From NCBI GenBank assembly GCA_027186245.1, contig CP114489.1:8253501-8317500 (forward strand): a stretch of DNA of 64,000 nt. The letters are read 5' to 3'. The stretch comes from Coriaria nepalensis (lineage: Eukaryota > Streptophyta > Magnoliopsida > Cucurbitales > Coriariaceae). How positions within the stretch are numbered: the first letter of the stretch is position 1; each line of letters opens with the position of its first letter. This document shows positions 31,935 through 42,986 of the stretch, piece by piece. Under the pieces are notes generated by a model. It was given only the letters and a program-made list of their open reading frames with translations, had not been told where the DNA came from and ran no database searches. Both the position numbers and the translations under genes were made by a program.

Positions 31935-34900
31935 ATGAAGCTTACGGTTCGTGTAATCGAAGCTCGAAATCTACCGGCGATGGATCTCAACGGATTTAGC
32001 GATCCTTACGTCCGGTTACAGCTAGGAAGGCAGAAATTCAGGACGAAGGTTGTGAAGAAGTCATTGAATCCAACTTGGGGTGAAGAGTTCAGCTTCCGCG
32101 TTGAACAACTTGTTGAGGAGCTAGTTGTTTCCGTCTTGGACGAAGACAAGTATTTCAATGATGATTTTGTTGGCCAATTTAAGGTGCCCATTTCTCAGGT
32201 TTTAGACGCGGAGAATAAATCGTTGGGCACTACTTGGTATACTCTACAACCCAAGAGTAAGAAGTGGAAGAACAAGGACTGTGGTATGTTATCATTCTCT
32301 CTAATTTTCATTCCTTATTCTGTTCGTTTGCTGGGTTTCTATGTTTTAGGCGTTTTATTTGGTCTGATTAAAATCTGGAGATTTAATTTTGTCTTTTTGT
32401 TCATAGGATTGATATTTGCATCACCATCACTTTTACCTTCTTTCGGTCCTGCTTTCTAGCTGTAATTCTAGGGTTGTGATTAATTTCCTTCACATTCTTA
32501 AAGAATATATTCCTGCTGTTGGATATAGGGATTGTGTTCGAGTCTACTTCTGAAATATCTAATTGTGATGAATGTCATAAGAATGAAGCATTTGTAGTTT
32601 ATGTATACATTTTATTATTTTTTAAACAAAATTTTGCAGGTGAAATTCTTCTTGCCATATACTTCTCCCAGAACAGTACCTTTGTGGACTTCGATTTTGA
32701 TGGGGATCTTTTGACAATGAAGGATTCCGAGGGAACAATGGGGTCACCTGCAAGATCATTCAGTGGTACATCGACCTCATCTTCACCTGTGAGGCAAAGA
32801 GAGGGCCCACCATCCAAGGAAGACAAGTGTGGTGTACGGAAGGCCTTTGCTGACCGTATTGGCCCATTTTTTCATAGAAATTCAGATGCTCCTCCACTTA
32901 CTCCGAATAGGAAAAGTGACCTGTCAGACTCCACCGAAGCACCTTTCTCTGAAGTTAATAACATCAATCCAGAGGATCAGATCTCTACAGGTTCTTTTGA
33001 AGAATCAATAAGGACAATGGAGTCAAAAGATCAAGGAAGTGAAATACCTGCTAATTTAAAAGAAGTGCTTCTTGATCAATTGTATACAATCTCCCCCTTT
33101 GACTTGAATACTTTACTATTCTCCCCGGATTCGAGTTTTCCGAGATCCTATGCGGAACTGCAGGGGACTACAGAGCTGCAACTAGCGAGTTGGAAATTTG
33201 AGAATGGTGGTGAAACCTTAAAAAGAGTGGTGACGTATATCAATGCTGCAACAAAATTACTCAAAGCTTATAAAGGAATTGAGGAACAAGTGTATCTAAA
33301 AGCTGATGGAAAGGCGTTTGCAGTGTTAGCAAGTGTAAGCACTCCAGATGTCATGTATGGGAGTACCTTTAAGACAGAAGTTCTTTACTGCATTACTCCT
33401 GGTCCTGAGTTGCCATCAGGAGAGCAGTCTTCACATCTTGTAATTTCATGGCGAATGAATTTCCTTCAGAGCACAATGATGAAAGGAATGATAGAGAATG
33501 GAGCTAGACAGGGTCTTAAGGATAGCTTTGAGCAGTATGGAAGTTTACTATCTCGGACTGTTAAGCCTGTTGATTCAAAGGAAATTGGGTCTAATAAGGA
33601 ACAAGTTTTGGCTTCCTTGCAGGCAGAGCCAGACTCTAATTGGAAGCTGGCAATGCATTATTTTGCTAATTTGACAGTGGTTTCCACAATTATTATAGTG
33701 TTATATACACTTGTCCACATCTGCTTGGTGACACCTAACACAATTCAAGGGCTTGAGTTTGTTGGGCTTGACTTGCCTGATTCAATTAGTGAATTTATTG
33801 TCTGTATTATCCTTGTTCTCCAAGGTGAACGAGTGCTGAGGTTGATTTCTCGGTTTATGCAGGCCAGAGTACAACAAGGTAACATCTAGAACAGAAATTG
33901 CCTGCTTATCTACTGAGAGCAAGTTCTGGCTACAAATCATGACTGCTATTTATCTCTCTGTCTCTCTCAATATACAATAGGTACTGATCATGGAATCAAA
34001 GCACAAGGAGATGGGTGGTTTCTTACTGTTGCGTTGATTGAAGGAAGTAATTTAGCTGCTGTAGATACAACTGGATTATCTGACCCATATGTGGTTTTTA
34101 CTTGTAATGGGAAAACTAGGACTAGCTCAATCAAGTTCCAGAAGTCTGATCCTCGATGGAATGGTGATTTTTTATTCTTCTATCCTTCTATTTAGTTCTG
34201 CTACAGTAGATTTTATAATATTTTTTATTTTCCCTGTTACTTATTATGTTCTAGTACAAGTTGATTCCCCTGTTACTATAGGTTCAGATGGATGTCATGA
34301 CATATTCTCGGTCTGAATCTTTCAACTGGTTGATTTCCCTGTAGTGTAACCTCTTTCTCTTTTTCTTTTCCTTCTTTCAGAAATTTTTGAGTTTGATGCA
34401 ATGGATGAGCCTCCTTCTGTGCTGGATGTTGATGTTTATGGTTTTGATGGACCATTTGATGAACCAACATCATTAGGACATACTGAAATCAATTTTGTGA
34501 GGACTAATATATCAGATTTAGCAGATTTGTGGGTACCTCTCAATGGAAAATTGGCTCTGGCATGTCAGTCAAAACTGCACTTGAGAATTTTCCTGGACAA
34601 CACAAAAGGTGGTAACATTGTTAAAGACTATCTAACTAAAATGGAGAAAGAGGTCGGAAAGAAGGTATGTGGCCAGCAATTTTCTACTTTTGAAATTTTA
34701 GATCGAAATGCTATGTATATTCATGCCATTCAACTTGGCTCTTACTTGTCTGTAAACCATTTGTGTTTTGAATTGATATCTTTTTGTAGATTAATTTGCG
34801 GTCTCCTCAAACAAATTCAGCCTTTCAGAAACTATTCAGGCTACCACCTGAGGAATTTCTCATCAACGATTTTACCTGTCACTTGAAACGGAAAATGCCC

Positions 34901-36398
34901 CTGCAGGTACCTTAACAATATCAGATACTAAAAATAATCTTTTGCCTCCCTCCCTCCCCTCCCTCCGTGTTTACTGATCATGCTTTTAAAGTCCCATCTC
35001 ATTTACTACCTGTTTGCTGCTTTATCAGGGCCGCCTGTTTCTGTCACCAAGAATAATTGGGTTTCATGCAAATTTATTTGGACACAAGACAAAGTTCTTT
35101 TTCTTATGGGAGGATATTGAAGACATTGAAGTTGTTGCACCTAGTCTGTCATCAATGGGCAGTCCAGCCATAAGCATAACTCTCCGTCGGGGCAGGGGTA
35201 TGGATGCAAAGCAGGGTGCGAAGACAGTAGATGAGGAAGGCAGGCTCAAGTTTCATTTCCAGTCCTTTGTATCACACAATGTAGCATATAGGTAGTTCAC
35301 TATTCCACTGCACTTAGTTTTCCCTGTAAAAGTGAAACAAAAGCGAGGGAGAAGAAAGGGAGGGAGGGAGGGAGGGAGGGAGGGGGGGGGGGGGGGTCGG
35401 TCATCTTACTAATTTTTTGTTCACTTATCCAACATCCTTATTCAATTTCCTAAACTTCAAATTAATTTCTCATTTTTTCCATAAATTGGCATATTTGTGA
35501 GGAAAAAAAAGATAGTGACTGTACATAGGCTCAAAAGCTTTATGTTGTTCTTACAGGACAATCATGGCTCTTTGGAAAGCTAGATCATTGAGTCCCGAGC
35601 AGAAGGTGCAATTAGTTGAAGAAGAATCTGAAGAAAAAGGTTTGCAAAGCGAAGAGAGTGGCTTGTTTTTGGGCCTTGAGGATGTCAATGTCAACATGTC
35701 TGAGGTTCATTCTTCCGTTCTTTCCATTCCTGTAAGGTTTCTCCCTCTTCTTTCTTTTGGTTCCATTTTCTTGCTATGTTCTTATGACTTTGGAAAATGC
35801 ATTCGTTTATAATTGACTGTATTTTTCTTATTTTCAGAGCAGTTTTTTCCTAGAACTATTTAACGGGGGTGAATTGGATCATAGAGTTATGGAGAATGCT
35901 GGATGTCTTGAATATTCTTGCTCACCATGGAAATCAGAGAAGCATGGTTTTTATGAAAGGCAAACGTTCTACAAATTTGACAAGCGTGTTTCTCCTTACA
36001 GAGGTGAGGTATCAAGCGCTCAGCAAAGATCCGCACTTCCAGATGGAAATGGCTGGCTTATTGAAGAAGTTGCGACTCTACATGGAGTTCCCCTTGGTGA
36101 CTTCTTCAATGTATGATATATATAAACTGGTTTAAAGTTCATTACGAACTTCAAAATTTCCTGCTTTATTGGCTATTTATTCCTCCATTTCCATTCTCCT
36201 TAGCAGGTTCACTTTAGATACCAAATTGAGGATATACCGTCAAAGGCCAAGTCATGCAATGTAAGAGTTTTCTTTGGAATTGCTTGGCTAAAAAGCACAA
36301 GGCATCAGAATAGAATTACTAAGAATATACTCAAACATTTGAATGATCGGCTGAAGGTGGCCTTTAGTATACTTGAGAAGCAATTTGCAGCCAGGTAG
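31935..36398 (+). CDS. C2 and GRAM domain-containing protein (At1g03370-like), C2-VASt-TM-C2-GRAM-VASt
   Basis: Nine exons join in frame: 31935-32283, 32640-33878, 33981-34163, 34381-34664, 34790-34906, 35029-35291, 35557-35731, 35838-36110 and 36207-36398; total 3075 bases, 1024 residues, all GT-AG with matching phases. Domains in order: C2 (about 1-105; LTVRVIEARNLPAMD, GFSDPYVRLQLG, NPTWGEEFSF, DEDKYFNDDFVG); a first VASt-like domain (about 265-417); a hydrophobic segment (about 461-482, LTVVSTIIIVLYTLVHICL); second C2 (about 540-620; TTGLSDPYVVFTC, SDPRWNEIFEF); GRAM (about 697-815; FRLPPEEFLINDF, GRLFLSPRIIGF); second VASt (about 873-1024; LELFNGGELDHRVMENAG). C2 domains bind Ca2+ and phospholipid, GRAM binds lipid, and VASt is the sterol-transfer fold known from VAD1 and Lam/GRAMD1 proteins. 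A role at membrane contacts is inferred. Two open frames that run on into introns 1 and 2 are not coding. Confidence 0.93.
34945..34966 (+). repeat. C-rich tract in intron 5
   Basis: A run of CCTCCCTCCCTCCCC type, 22 bases, lies about 60 bases upstream of the GRAM exon (exon 6, 35029-35291). It is complementary to the GGGA/G tract in the next intron. Confidence 0.8.
35358..35396 (+). repeat. (GGGA)n and 15-base poly-G tract in intron 6
   Basis: Six GGGA units (35358-35381) run into 15 consecutive G (35382-35396), 66 bases after exon 6. It has ample G-runs to form a G-quadruplex in DNA or RNA, and it is complementary to the C-rich tract in intron 5. Such long mononucleotide runs are also prone to length error in assemblies. 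Confidence 0.9.
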
Positions 36399-37243
36399 CT
36401 CGATGGGTTTAGACTTTAATCAACGACTCGACCCATGTCTTGAGCTAAGACTGCACCTCTTCTCTAGCCGTTTTTGGCCTTCTTCATGGTGGTATGATTA
36501 TTTTTTTTTCCCATTAATTGTTACACAGTACAGGTCCTTTTGCCCGAACAAAAGAATGGAATATCTGGGTCAGAGTTCTTTCATCTGGATTCGAAGATTC
36601 CGACCTGGAATTTCCTTGTTTTAAATTCCAGCTATGCTGAAAGAAGAGAACCAACCCTTAACTGCATTTGATAAGAAGATAGATCGAAGTTCTTGCTTTT
36701 GTTTCTTTCTTTTATTCTATTTTTTCTACTCTTTAAGTTGTAAAGTTGCATTAGGTTGGAAAGATCAGAATTGTAGGGAAATGCGAATTGCAGTAGGAAG
36801 CTAAAGGGGTGGCAATTGGCATATCTATAATTAACATACTGTATATGCTCCTTCCTAGCTTCTTCAGGTAAGGTAGTGGAATCTGAGCCTGAGGTAGCTT
36901 TTGGCTTCCTTGGTTCTCCACGTAGCTTCTACCTCACTTACATTATGAAGTGCGGCGTCAAATACATTATGAAGTGCGGGCCTACTCTCTTTTCTTCTAT
37001 TTCTTCTATTTCTTCTATTTCTTCTAGTTCCCTCTTTACCCTTGCGAAGTGCGGGCATTATGAAGTTTACTTTCTCTTTCTTTTGCCCTTGGTTTGCTCT
37101 CTCTGATTGCCTAATCCAGCATGTACATAGCTTTTCACGTGTATTACCATTAGTATGTGGTGATTTGGTTTGTACACGTTTTGAATTTTCGTCTCCCATT
37201 GTACCTAAACACTTGAGTTTTCTAGGCCTGTGCCCTTAATAAA
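36399..37243 (+). other. 3' UTR of the C2-GRAM gene with poly(A) signal
   Basis: No further frame belongs to the gene after the TAG at 36396-36398. Two copies of TTATGAAGTGCGG (36941-36985) and a TTCTATTTC tandem run (36990-37026) lie in this stretch. A canonical AATAAA at 37238-37243 fits a long 3' UTR; earlier T-rich sites could also be used. Confidence 0.45.
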
Positions 37244-38129
37244 ATATTTGGCTGTTCTGAGGAAGTTCCCTTGGTTGAAATGATAACCATACAGTAATTT
37301 TTGGATATCTACAGTAATATTACACTATTTGGATGGAGTTGCGAGATGAGTTTTAAACTATTTGGATGTCACAGAAATATTTCCTGGCGTCTCCCCTGGG
37401 ATTAAAAATAAGAAAAGTATCGGGTCGTATATGCAAGAAACTTTGATTCATTGTACGAAATAAGCCACTAATTTATTTTTTTATTTACTATATTACCTTT
37501 GCACGGTCCTAATATAAATATATTTAGAGCTATTAAAATATATTAGGCTTTCGACGGATCCGGTGGCCTAACAAAAAAACCCGCATAAGAGGGCTCTTAG
37601 TCTTCTCAAATCCTATCAAAAAATTTTATTTTTTAAGCGAGAATCGGTTTTTTTTTTCTTATACTTTCTTTTTCTTTTATTTTACTCTCTCACGTAATTT
37701 TTAAATTCTCCCCCTACTTAAATTTTTTCTATGAATATCTCTCTTTCACTCAATTTCTTCCTCACATTTTCTCACACACCACTCTCTCTCTCTTATCCAG
37801 TTTTCTAATTTCTAATACTCTAAATTATAATTAATTTTTATTCTTCTATAATCCATAAATTTTTTATCATTAATCTCAATTCCTTATCTTTATTCCTTAA
37901 TCTCAATCCCTCATCCACTATTTTTCATAAATTAAACAAAAGTTCAAAGTAATTAATTTTTAATGTTAACAATATTATTATTTATTAATTATTATTATAC
38001 TTAATGTTAATACTTTACTTGTTTACTTAAAATTTTATTCATTTATATTTTTATGATTAATTATTTACTCTTAAATTTTTTTATAGAAAATTGATCATCA
38101 TCAATATAACTTCAACTCTCTAAATAAGT
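37244..38129. other. AT-rich spacer before the hAT element
   Basis: No gene seen. It is AT- and CT-rich. The left end of the hAT element should be in here, perhaps after about 37550, but I could not find a terminal inverted repeat matching its right end. Confidence 0.4.
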
Positions 38130-40688
38130 ATGAGCAAAAAACTTTATGCCGAAATCGATTCAAATTCACCGTCGATACTATCAGTTCCTGCACAATATAA
38201 TATACTACCAGGCCTACCACTATCGCCACCATCACCACCATCATCTAATACTGATATTGCTATTGTCGCAAATAAAATTCTCACAAAAAGACATAATAAG
38301 CGAACATCCGATATTTTGGGATACATTCGTTATAGTTCCACACAAAAAATAAGAAAGGTGATGTAATGTGCAAGTATTGTGAAAAAGTATTTTATTCCCA
38401 GGTCCAAATGATGGGACTAATCACTTGAAACACCATTAAAAAAATGCATGGCTAAAGCTGATGTATGTATGAATCAAATTCAATTAAATTTTTAACACTT
38501 ATGACACAATTAGTACGTGAACTTATGATTTAATGGCTGCTCGAGAATCTCTAGTTAAACTTATTACTGCTACTGATTTACCTATTAATTTTGGTGTTAA
38601 TGTCATTATGAGGAGCACATTAGAAGAGCATATAACCCACAATATAAGAGCACAAGTAAAAATACTATTAAATCTGACATATTTGTATATTTTAGAAAAC
38701 AAAATGTGATGAATTAAAATTGGAATGTGGTGATTTAAATCTTACTTTTGTTTTAACTTCTGATATTTGAAATGCACGTTCTAAAGAGAACTATTTATGT
38801 GTCAATATTTATTACTTAGATTTAGAATGAACCTTAAATAAAAAATTAATAAGATTTAGAGTTATAAATAAAACACATACTGGTGAAAATATCTATAATT
38901 TAATAATTGAAGTTTTGAGTGAGTTTGATATCAAAAGCCGTATGATATCCATAACTGTGGATAATATTGTAGTAAACACAAGGGTCGTCTCTTTATTTGA
39001 ATAACAGAATATAATGGTAGAGTTTTCCTACATCAACATTGTATGTGTCAAATCATAAATCTCATTATAAAATCAGGTATGAAAGAACAATAAGTAAAAT
39101 GTTCTATTGATAAAATTTGATTGGTATTATCTTGGACTAGTAGTTCGAATTCTAAGCTAGCTATGTTTAAAAGATATTTTAGGACATTCAATGTGAAGCC
39201 TTAAAAGTTTGGAACCGATATGCCGGTAAGGTGGAATTCTACATATTTGATGTTAAAAAGTGCCCTCCCACATAAAGCAATAATTAATGGTTTTTTAATT
39301 TTTGTGATCCTCTTATTCTATTGAATAATTCTGATTAAGATATACCTGAAAAAGTTACATGATTTTTAGAAATTTTTTGTGATTCTACTGTTCGACTTTT
39401 AGGTATTTACTATCCTCTTGCTTTGTATTCACTTGTTGAAATTACTAACTTGTTTAAGATCTATGAGAATAATGAAGTGTTTAAATAAGTCGTTCAAAAA
39501 ATGGTTTCAAAATTTATAAAATATTGGAAGGAAATTCCTCTTTTATATACTTTTGCTTTTATATTAGATCATAGGATTAAGTTACAAGGTCTAATAAACA
39601 CTCTTATTATCAGTCAACATATAAATATTGATTATTCTTCCACTATTACTAACGCTACTAACAAGTTATATGAAGTGTTTGGTTTTTGTGATAATAAGTA
39701 TAACTACTTGCAGCAACAGATACGAAAATAAGAAATTTAACCCAAGAGGAAGAGTTAGAATTTGTTAGCGGTTCCGATTCCAGTTTCACTGGGAAGAAAC
39801 TCCAAAAATATCACAAAACTGATTTCTCATATTTTGATTCTTGTGTAAATGATTCAGAATCCTTATGCCTTTTGGATTGGTGGAAGAAAAGATTTACACG
39901 ATTTTCTATACTAGCATGACTTGCATGAGATGTCTTAATTGTTCTCATCTCAACGGTTTCTTCCAAATCAACATTCAAGATAGGTGAGAGAGTTATTGAA
40001 GATAAGAACACTTCATTAAAGCTGGAATTGGTTTAAGCATTATTATGCATAAGAGATTGAGAGCATGCAGCTTATCAAAATCAACATACAACTCATAATG
40101 AAGACTTAGTTCAATATTTTCAAAATATGTTCTTAGATGAAGAAACTTTTGCAGCGACGAACAATTCTACGGTCCACTAATGACCAACCATAATTAATAA
40201 GCAAATAATATATTTATTTATTAGCAAACATTTTATTTATTTATTTTTATTTATCTTTATTTTTCACTTTATTGTAAAGTTTGTTTTTTCCTCCTTAAGG
40301 CCGGGAGGTCTTTTTGACGGAACCATAATAGTTGAGTCATAATGGTTTAATTATTTATATATTATTTAATACTATGCAAGGAATTCTTTATTTGACCAAA
40401 AGTTTATTTATTTGTTTATTATTATTATTGTTGTATTTAAAAATGACCAGATCCATTTTAGGCCTGATCAAACCTAGCTCATGTTAGGTCCAATCGGACT
40501 CTGCCCATTTTAGGCCAAGTCAGGCCCAAGATAAACTTAAAGAGCTCTCGGACCGGACTGGGCATATATTTAGCAAACGGGTCAGGCTCGGCTTTACCCT
40601 TTTTTTTTTAAAGCTTGGCCTTGGCCGGTCTTGAATAGTGAAAAGCCCAGCGTGAGCCGGGCCGGATGCCTTATTTTGACACATCTAT
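38130..40688 (+). mobile_element. hAT-family (Ac/Tam3-like) transposon, degraded
   Basis: Scattered frames keep the order of a plant hAT transposase. A start with MSKKLYAEIDSNSP is followed by a BED zinc-finger remnant (KCKYCEKVFYS at about 38366-38398). Transposase pieces follow (NKTHTGENIYNLI, TVDNIVVN near 38880-38970; FIYFCF-type region 39500-39720). The C-terminal dimerisation domain is last (LDWWKKRFTRFSILA at about 39870-39915, then KIGERVIEDKNTSLKLELV at about 39980-40035). Stops and shifts are frequent. The right end shows GC-rich ...GCCGGGCCGGATG then TTATTTTGACACATCTA, typical of hAT ends (their terminal repeats often read TAGRGGTGTCAAA). The element is inactive. Confidence 0.8.
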
Positions 40689-41429
40689 ATATATTTGTTA
40701 TTTATTGTTTACAATGTCAAGTACTAATATGTTAATAGTGGGAAGTAGCTTCCTTCAAAATGCGTAAACGAACCCAATTTATTATTTCAGGATAGGAATA
40801 TAGAAGAGAGAATTTGTAAAACTAATCTCAATTGCAACTTTATTTTAAAAATTAGACCCAACATAAAATTTATTGCAAAAATGATCTTCATCCTTGACTC
40901 TTGTTGACTTTTTAAATTAAAAATAAAAGGAATGTATAAGATGACTAAAATACCCATCCAGTTAAAGTTTTTTTTTCCCTAAAAAAAAAAAGAATGTCTT
41001 TTTCAACATCTTCTCCAGTTAACCTTCACTCCATTTTCACACATGATCGTCTTCTTTAACGGCTTCATCATCTACAACCGAAAGCAACGTCTTCATCATC
41101 TACAACCGAAAGCAACGTCTTCATCTTCTTCATCCCACCACTCTCGAAGCATTCTCAAAGCAGTCATGGTTCACACTAAGAATCCGGGTTTTGAGAAGGA
41201 AAAGAAGCATCCTAAGGTTGATTTGCTAGAGGAAGTAGTGAATAATAGAAAGAGACCTAAATTGGTGCTTGAATCAATGGTCGAAAAGGTGAAAGCTTCG
41301 TCGAAGGTATGTTACTGTTACTTTATATAGTGAAATTTCTAAAATTTTGGATGAAAACTTTATTTTGAAATATTTTTGGTGTGTGGACTGAATTTTAGGA
41401 GTTTGAATTGAATTTAGAATATGATAAGT

Positions 41430-42230
41430 CTCTAATTTATCTTCTCGATTGCTCGAGGGCTCTGCAATAAAGGATCTCGAGCAATAGCAATGATAAGTTA
41501 GAAATTGAGAAGTTTTTGACTTATTATCTTGATTGCTCGAGATCCCTTAAAACTTCCCCCTTTAGCCATCGAGACTCAATTGTTTAGTTAAAGTTTCAAT
41601 TTTGTTTTTATTGTTTAGCTTATAATTGTGTATGTTACTCTTAGTTGTGTTATGTTTCTATTGAATTTCAGGGGAAATAAGTTGCAATCACTCGTGTCCT
41701 TACACCCATTCTGACCAAAAATATTTTCTTACAAAGCCCACATTTCTACGATATCCAGCCAAGAAGCGGTTATTACTAATATAAAGGCAAAGCTCATTAC
41801 AAAATAGTTGGAGGTGTTTAGGTCTAATTGTTTGGTACACTTCCTTAATGTGGTTTTGGTTTTGGCTTAGGTTTAGTTAGTTTGAGAATTTTTCATTTTT
41901 GTGGACATATTGTAATGAATTATGGTTATGGTTTCAACTTGCTGAAATCGTGTTGAAGTTTATGGTTTTGGTTTTAGTTTGATTGGTTGCTAAAATGAGT
42001 TTGGTTGGTTTGTTGTGGTTTATTATTTTGTAGATTCAAGGGGGTCTAGAAGCACAACAATTGAATTTAGATGACATAAATATTTGAGTTTCTACTTTCT
42101 AACCTCGATGGCTCGAGAGGACCTCTAAAAGAGCACCCCTCAAGTGATCGGGTTTGAGTCTCTATTCTCTAAACCCGATGGCTCGAGGGGTCTTGAGAGG
42201 TCCCTTCAAGTCCTCAGGTTAGAATCTTTC
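41430..42230 (+). repeat. Repeated CTCGATGGCTCGAG-type blocks
   Basis: Around 41440-41560 and again at 42100-42220, short blocks such as GATTGCTCGAG and CCCGATGGCTCGAGGGG recur. CTCGAG is the centre of small inverted repeats. The first site has CTCGATTGCTCGAG facing CTCGAGCAATAG within 40 bases. They lie in a presumed intron of the transposon-type gene. Confidence 0.55.
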
Positions 42231-42943
42231 TTTAGTTCTAGCTCTTAAGTACTCCAACTAATAGTGACTTTGGTAAACTATGTATACTAGCAAAATTGAC
42301 TAATATACAGTCTTGTGGTTGACATTTTTATTTTTATTTTTATGTATAATAGGATCTTTCAACTTATAGTATACCTACCAAATAAAATATTAATCAATAA
42401 AAGGAAAAGAAACAAATGGCTCCTTGGGGACATGGTAGGGGGAGTAAGGGAACAACGACATTGAGAGACAGGAAACAAAGTTAACCTTTGAGATCAGACC
42501 CAATGGTTCTTCCTGAGGAGTAAAACAATGACAGCAACACCCCAAAAAATGAGGCCAACCAGACGAGTGTTTAAAGTTACTTAATCTTTATTACTTATAA
42601 AATTTCTTTTAATAATTTGGAGCTATTAGCTTAGACATCCAACATTTATTTGGTTCATTGTGCATGGTTTTTTTTTTTTTTTTTTTTTTTGTTTATCATG
42701 CATATATATATCCCCTCTTTATTGGTGTTTAGGTGTCAAATCTGTGAGGTCTCTACGTAGTGGCAGATTTGTCAATTCTCTAGCTTCCAAAAAGATAGTC
42801 GTGCCGCTGAGTAGTGGGACTATCAAAAGTCCATCTAAAAGCAAGACAGGTGGCATAGTTTTTTCTATTTTAATGTAATTTTTATTATTTCTACCTTTAT
42901 TTTATGAAAATCACATTAATTATTATATTAATATTGTCTCTAT

Positions 42944-42948
<5 letters not shown>

Positions 42949-42984
<36 letters not shown>
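42949..42984. repeat. (AT)n microsatellite
   Basis: An uninterrupted AT dinucleotide run of about 36 bases. A long T run at about 42666-42690 lies nearby. Both would be length-variable. Confidence 0.95.

Positions 42985-42986
<2 letters not shown>

Noticed and set aside
32284..32639. Open frames continuing from C2-GRAM exon 1 into the next 180 bases and backward from exon 2
   Set aside because: They cross clear GT and AG splice sites and have no family similarity; they are intron 1 read-through.
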